DNA of 9,353 nt, taken from NCBI GenBank assembly GCA_003650445.1, contig QMQE01000098.1, forward strand, positions 1 to 9,353. The letters run 5' to 3'. The position numbers were made by a program, and so were the translations under genes. Every line of letters begins with the position of its first letter. Positions within the stretch are counted from its first letter, which is position 1. Source of the DNA: Acidobacteriota bacterium (GTDB lineage: Bacteria; Acidobacteriota; Holophagae; Thermotomaculales; Thermotomaculaceae). The notes under the pieces are model-generated. The model did not search any database, had not been told where the DNA came from, and saw only the letters and a list, made by a program, of their open reading frames with translations. Below are positions 6,296 to 9,353 of the stretch, in pieces.

Positions 6296-8470
6296 TCAGA
6301 CAACCGGAAGGTCAATTACAAATGTGGACCCTCTGGGATAATTGTCCTTCACCGAAATGTGCCCGTTCTGGGCCGTCACAATATTGTGCACAATGGCAAG
6401 GCCCAGCCCGTCTCCTTTCGCCTTTGTTGAAAAATAAGGAATAAATATCTTGTCCCGAATTAAAGGATCAATGCCTTTTCCCGTATCACTGATTTCAATC
6501 TGGACACGGCGTCCGGCGGCAAAATAAATCGTCTTTACGGTTATCGTCCCCTCTGGATCACCTTCCATTGCCGCAATCGCATTCCTGAAAATATTGAGAA
6601 AAGCAGACTTCATCAAAGCCCGATCCAGTTTCTGAACAGGAACATGCTCCGCGTACATCCGGCGGAATGTAACCCGGCCACCAGCCTTCTCCAGCAAATT
6701 GATTGTTTCATCCAGTAAGTGATGAACAGACACATTCTCCAATTTCGGAGGCGGCATTTTTGCGTACTGGGAAAAATTCTCAATCAATTTCTGCATGGCG
6801 TTGATTTCCTCAATCATAGGCTGAACACTGTCCAGAACAATCTCCTGCAAACGGGGACTTCCTTTCTTTGCTGTGAACTGGATACGCTCCGCAGCCAGCT
6901 TGATGGGCGTCAGCGGATTTTTCAATTCATGAACAATCCGTCGAACAGCTTCCTTCCATGCCAGTGTTTTCTGGGCCTGTTCCAATTGAGTAATATCCTC
7001 CACAATAATCAGGAACCCGATTTCTTCCCCCATCTGATCCCGGAGCATGGTCAACGTCACATCCGTACTCCGAATTCCCTCCCGCGTTTCAAAGGCAATA
7101 GATTGGCGAACACTGGGCTCGGGGTCCAGCGTCACACGGGCAACAAGTTGCTTCAACTGGCCGGCTCCCCCTTCATTCGGCAACAGTGTCGTAAACCGGG
7201 TTCCTTCCTCAACCCGCCCCCGGATCCCAAGCATTTCCCGTGAAAATCGGTTCATGGAAAATATATTTCCGAATGAATTCAGTGAAATAACACCGACAGG
7301 AAGGGCATCCATGACTGCCTCAAAATAGTGTTTTTTATCCTCCAGAAATTGGTTAACACTCTCAAGCTCGATTGCCCTGAGTCTCAATTCCTGCTCATGG
7401 GTTCTGAGCTGGTCAATCATTTTGTTGAAAGACTGCATCAGCTGGCCCATCTCATCTTTGCCCCTGACTTCAATACCAAAATCCAGTTCCCCCCTGGAAA
7501 CCCGCTCCGTCCCCCTGAGCAACAGATTAAACGCCTTCAGAAAATCGTCCGTAAATTTCAGCCCGGCCCATGTTCCGGAAAAAACAGCAATGATGGCTAT
7601 CAAGAGCAGTGAACTGACATTGAATGTCTTCAGTGACTGAATACTGCGTTGGGTTTCCTGGTAGCGCTGTGCAGCTAAAGTTAGCTGATCCAGCTGGCTG
7701 GCAAGGTTTCGGATAATGAATCGGCCGGTAACCACCATATAGCGGTCAGAAATTCCTTTCCCAAGGGGCATCAGACTACCAAATCGGACATATGCACCGG
7801 TTGGCAACGATAAAACATCATGAAAAGGCTCTCCCTTTTTCAACTGCTTCCCCCAGTTTACTGATGCCGGTGCCAGGGACTGGATCGGCAGTTTCTCATT
7901 CCGGATCATGGCTATCATCTGGCCATTCCGGTACATCTCAATGGAAGAAAGCTCATAGCGGTCGAGCCTCTGCTTCAGAAAAAGAGGTAGCTTTTTCGGC
8001 GAATTCAAAAGATCGAGAGTAGCCTCATCACCAATCACCCGGGCAAAGTGAGCCGTTTCCTTTGCCACAGTTGTTTCATAACTTGAAACAATTCCCTTGG
8101 CCGATTTCATAACCGAAACCAGCTCCGGGTTATGCCAGTTATCCAGGATATTGTAGATAATCACCGTACCCATTCCAACAATTACCGATGCCGGAACCAC
8201 TACGAGAAGAAAAGTCAGTGAGACCATTTTGGTACGAAGAGAAAGATTCAGGCTGGGAAACCGCCGCCCTTCGAGATACGGCTTAATCACACTCCTCAAA
8301 ATCATGAATACAAGGATTACAATCAGGACAACATTGACCATGCCCAGAATATTAAGAAGAATGGAGAATTCTGACAGGCGCGACCCCATGGTGTCCACCA
8401 TCATATAGCCAAAAAGGAAAATAAGTATCAGGGCAATTGCCACTGCCGTTCTGGTCCGAACCTTTTTCAT
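6296..8470 (-). CDS. ntrY: NtrY-like membrane sensor histidine kinase (HAMP-PAS-HisKA-HATPase)
   Basis: 724 residues with the NtrY-type layout. Hydrophobic segments lie near 8-27, 37-60 and 82-107; an extracytoplasmic sensing region spans about 108-285; a further membrane segment lies near 286-305. Then come a HAMP linker (about 306-360, with E-V-R-G-K-D-E-M-G), a short coiled coil, and a PAS domain (about 380-495, starting FEAVMDALPVGVISLN). The HisKA domain has IVHELKNPLTPIKLAAERIQ with phospho-acceptor His514. The ATPase domain shows the N box (NIFRNAIAAM, Asn630), DTGKGI (662-667) and GDGLGLAIV, so all catalytic boxes are intact. It should phosphorylate itself and pass phosphate to a response regulator. 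In NtrY systems that partner is usually an adjacent NtrX/NtrC-type regulator, but none is present here. ATG 8470 is the earliest start, because an in-frame TAA lies four codons upstream; its Shine-Dalgarno is poor. The signal it senses is unknown, and the link to nitrogen control is not shown. Confidence 0.88.
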   Translation of the reverse strand: MKKVRTRTAVAIALILIFLFGYMMVDTMGSRLSEFSILLNILGMVNVVLIVILVFMILRSVIKPYLEGRRFPSLNLSLRTKMVSLTFLLVVVPASVIVGMGTVIIYNILDNWHNPELVSVMKSAKGIVSSYETTVAKETAHFARVIGDEATLDLLNSPKKLPLFLKQRLDRYELSSIEMYRNGQMIAMIRNEKLPIQSLAPASVNWGKQLKKGEPFHDVLSLPTGAYVRFGSLMPLGKGISDRYMVVTGRFIIRNLASQLDQLTLAAQRYQETQRSIQSLKTFNVSSLLLIAIIAVFSGTWAGLKFTDDFLKAFNLLLRGTERVSRGELDFGIEVRGKDEMGQLMQSFNKMIDQLRTHEQELRLRAIELESVNQFLEDKKHYFEAVMDALPVGVISLNSFGNIFSMNRFSREMLGIRGRVEEGTRFTTLLPNEGGAGQLKQLVARVTLDPEPSVRQSIAFETREGIRSTDVTLTMLRDQMGEEIGFLIIVEDITQLEQAQKTLAWKEAVRRIVHELKNPLTPIKLAAERIQFTAKKGSPRLQEIVLDSVQPMIEEINAMQKLIENFSQYAKMPPPKLENVSVHHLLDETINLLEKAGGRVTFRRMYAEHVPVQKLDRALMKSAFLNIFRNAIAAMEGDPEGTITVKTIYFAAGRRVQIEISDTGKGIDPLIRDKIFIPYFSTKAKGDGLGLAIVHNIVTAQNGHISVKDNYPRGSTFVIDLPVV

Positions 8471-8474
8471 AAAC

Positions 8475-8490
8475 TTATTTTACGAAATAA
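8475..8490. promoter_or_regulatory. Small AT-rich palindrome directly upstream of the sensor kinase start
   Basis: TTATTT-TACG-AAATAA is a perfect inverted repeat with 6-base arms and a 4-base centre, ending only 4 bases before the ATG of the kinase. It lies where a Shine-Dalgarno should be, and none is obvious. It might be an operator or a weak RNA hairpin affecting translation; AT-only arms of six bases can also arise by chance. Confidence 0.25.
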
Positions 8491-8520
8491 CTGCCGAAAT
8501 CACACCTTTTTCTTTTTTGC

Positions 8521-8795
8521 GTTGGGAGTGGGTGGCAGGGAGTGCGCGTGAAAGTGCGAGTGAGCGAAAGAGGGGAGTTGGCCATTCCCTGCCTTTTGAT
8601 TTTCCTTGTCTTCTCCCTCTCCGGACTCAACCTTGCCTTCTGCTTAACCTCAACCTTTTCCCTTCGAGTTGGGGTAAGAAAAATCAGGGAGATGGCCATT
8701 CTCTGCCTTTTGTCACCCATCACGGCCCACAGAGTGGGCGTAGTGCGAGTGCGGGCCCAGAAGGGCATCAAGAGAGCCAACACCCTGATTTTTCT
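8521..8795. repeat. Gene-free spacer with direct repeats, inverted repeats and hairpins
   Basis: The 367 bases between the radical SAM stop and the kinase start (8471-8837) hold no convincing gene but are unusually structured. A 26-base unit at 8573-8598 recurs at 8687-8712 with 24 of 26 bases the same, 114 bases apart; both have a TGGCCA core and read as imperfect palindromes. AGAAAAATCAGGG at 8677-8689 has a perfect 13-base inverted copy at 8783-8795, and the match continues imperfectly inward, suggesting a decayed third unit in reverse orientation. AGTGCGAGTG occurs at 8553-8562 and 8742-8751. CTCAACCTT occurs at 8626-8634 and 8649-8657, inside a strongly pyrimidine-rich stretch (8597-8666). 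GGCAGGGA (8534-8541) can pair with TCCCTGCC (8586-8593). It may be a small non-coding repeat family or a structured leader of the kinase transcript; which one is not decided. Confidence 0.6.
8725..8739. other. GC-rich hairpin in the spacer
   Basis: GCCCAC-AGA-GTGGGC is a perfect 6-base-pair stem with a 3-base loop. A second small stem, GCCC-AGAA-GGGC, lies at 8755-8766. Neither is followed by a T run on either strand, so they are not typical intrinsic terminators for the upstream radical SAM gene. Confidence 0.4.
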
Positions 8796-8837
8796 GTTGT
8801 TTTCCCATTTTAACCTTAATTCTTTATCCTTCTTACT

Positions 8838-9353
8838 TCACGTGACTGTTACTTCACCGTTTTTAAAGAGGCGGCGGAAAACAGCTACAATAATTTGTTT
8901 TGCATAAATCGGATGACGCATTTTCTTGATAAGGTTCCACATCCGCGATGGTTTCAGATAGAATTTCAGGTAAGCCTTGCGTCGAATGGAGAAAAGTGAT
9001 TCAGGTGTCAAAGAATCATTATAAATTACCGGGAATTCCGCTTCCGGATCCGCTTCAAGGGCAGCTTTCGCTTCCGGCCCGAAAACCCCGTTCAAAATAT
9101 CTGTTCGGATTTCTGTCCCCTCGTAAGGGGTTACGATTGAAAAGAAAACAACATCAAACGGATTTCGCAATGCCAGTTGAATGGAGCTCAGTACCTCGTG
9201 GCGGGTTTCGCTGGGAAAGCCGATCATGAAGAAACCGCCGACTTCAATTTTATATTTTTTTGCCAGGCGTACCGTGTTCAACGCCACGTCAATTTTAAGA
9301 TTTTTCCGGATCAATTTCTGGAGCCGCGGGGTCGCTGTCTCAATTGCAACTGC
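8838..9353 (-). CDS. Radical SAM protein, probably B12-binding type; N-terminal part outside the window
   Basis: Only the last 171 codons are present; the frame is open to the window edge. The visible part begins AVAIETATPRLQKLIRKNLK, matching the GIESG-x-x-R-x-L-x-x-I-x-K region of radical SAM proteins of the BchE/HpnJ-like group. It continues with a (V/A)RLAKKY helix, GGFFMIGFPSET (the usual G-x-F-x-x-G-x-P-x-E-T strand-loop), and FSIVTPYEGTEI, a common end of the radical SAM barrel. A C-terminal tail follows with a basic helix (YLKPSRMWNLIKKMRHP). The cobalamin-binding domain and the CxxxCxxC iron-sulfur motif, if present, would be upstream and cannot be seen, so B12 binding is inferred from the family. 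The substrate is unknown. No clear terminator follows the TGA; the structured repeat spacer separates it from the kinase gene. Confidence 0.8.
   Translation of the reverse strand, partial: AVAIETATPRLQKLIRKNLKIDVALNTVRLAKKYKIEVGGFFMIGFPSETRHEVLSSIQLALRNPFDVVFFSIVTPYEGTEIRTDILNGVFGPEAKAALEADPEAEFPVIYNDSLTPESLFSIRRKAYLKFYLKPSRMWNLIKKMRHPIYAKQIIVAVFRRLFKNGEVTVT

Noticed and set aside
6262..6315. An upstream start for manC inside the kinase gene
   Set aside because: The family N-terminus begins at MKVMILAGG, and the strong Shine-Dalgarno lies directly before TTG 6261.
8475..8783. A 102-codon minus-strand open frame in the spacer upstream of the kinase
   Set aside because: It runs through the repeat units, its protein is a repetitive Arg/Thr/Pro-rich string that mirrors the DNA repeats, it has no recognisable domain, and overlapping open frames exist on the plus strand as well.
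8521..8795. A CRISPR array in the repeat spacer
   Set aside because: There are only two similar 26-base units 114 bases apart with an inverted relative, without regular repeat-spacer periodicity or cas genes.
8542..8907. A 121-codon plus-strand open frame with hydrophobic stretches
   Set aside because: The Leu/Phe/Ser-rich stretches come from the pyrimidine-rich tract, and it runs into the radical SAM gene on the other strand. There is no family match and no clear ribosome site.

Overview
The window looks like a chromosomal segment from a Gram-negative bacterium of moderate GC content. The evidence is a periplasmic-type 5'-nucleotidase, a two-gene System II cytochrome c maturation module, an NtrY-type membrane histidine kinase and a GDP-mannose synthesis enzyme. 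This combination fits Desulfobacterota or FCB-type lineages, but nothing in the sequence fixes the phylum. I see no rRNA, tRNA, CRISPR array, transposase, integrase or phage gene.

The plus-strand half (1-4811) starts inside a 5'-nucleotidase/metallophosphoesterase gene whose 5' end lies outside the window. After a 121-base gap comes a compact unit: resB (TTG start with a strong Shine-Dalgarno), then ccsA 10 bases later, then a small basic protein with three CxxC-x17-CxxC zinc-ribbon repeats whose start lies inside the end of ccsA. ResB and CcsA together form the System II heme delivery and cytochrome c ligation complex. The zinc-ribbon protein is the least understood member.

The minus-strand half (4846-9353) is read right to left. 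It begins with the 3' part of a radical SAM gene, probably of the B12-binding type and cut by the window edge. A 367-base gene-free spacer with small repeats and hairpins follows. Then come an NtrY-like sensor kinase and, 34 bases after it, a bifunctional mannose-1-phosphate guanylyltransferase/mannose-6-phosphate isomerase (manC), also with a TTG start and a strong Shine-Dalgarno. No response regulator lies beside the kinase inside the window.

The two halves converge at 4811/4846 with 34 bases between stop codons; a weak terminator-like hairpin sits there. I found no clearly new multi-gene system. The points most worth a second look are the triple zinc-ribbon protein coupled to ccsA, the structured repeat spacer at 8521-8795, and the kinase-manC pairing without a nearby regulator.
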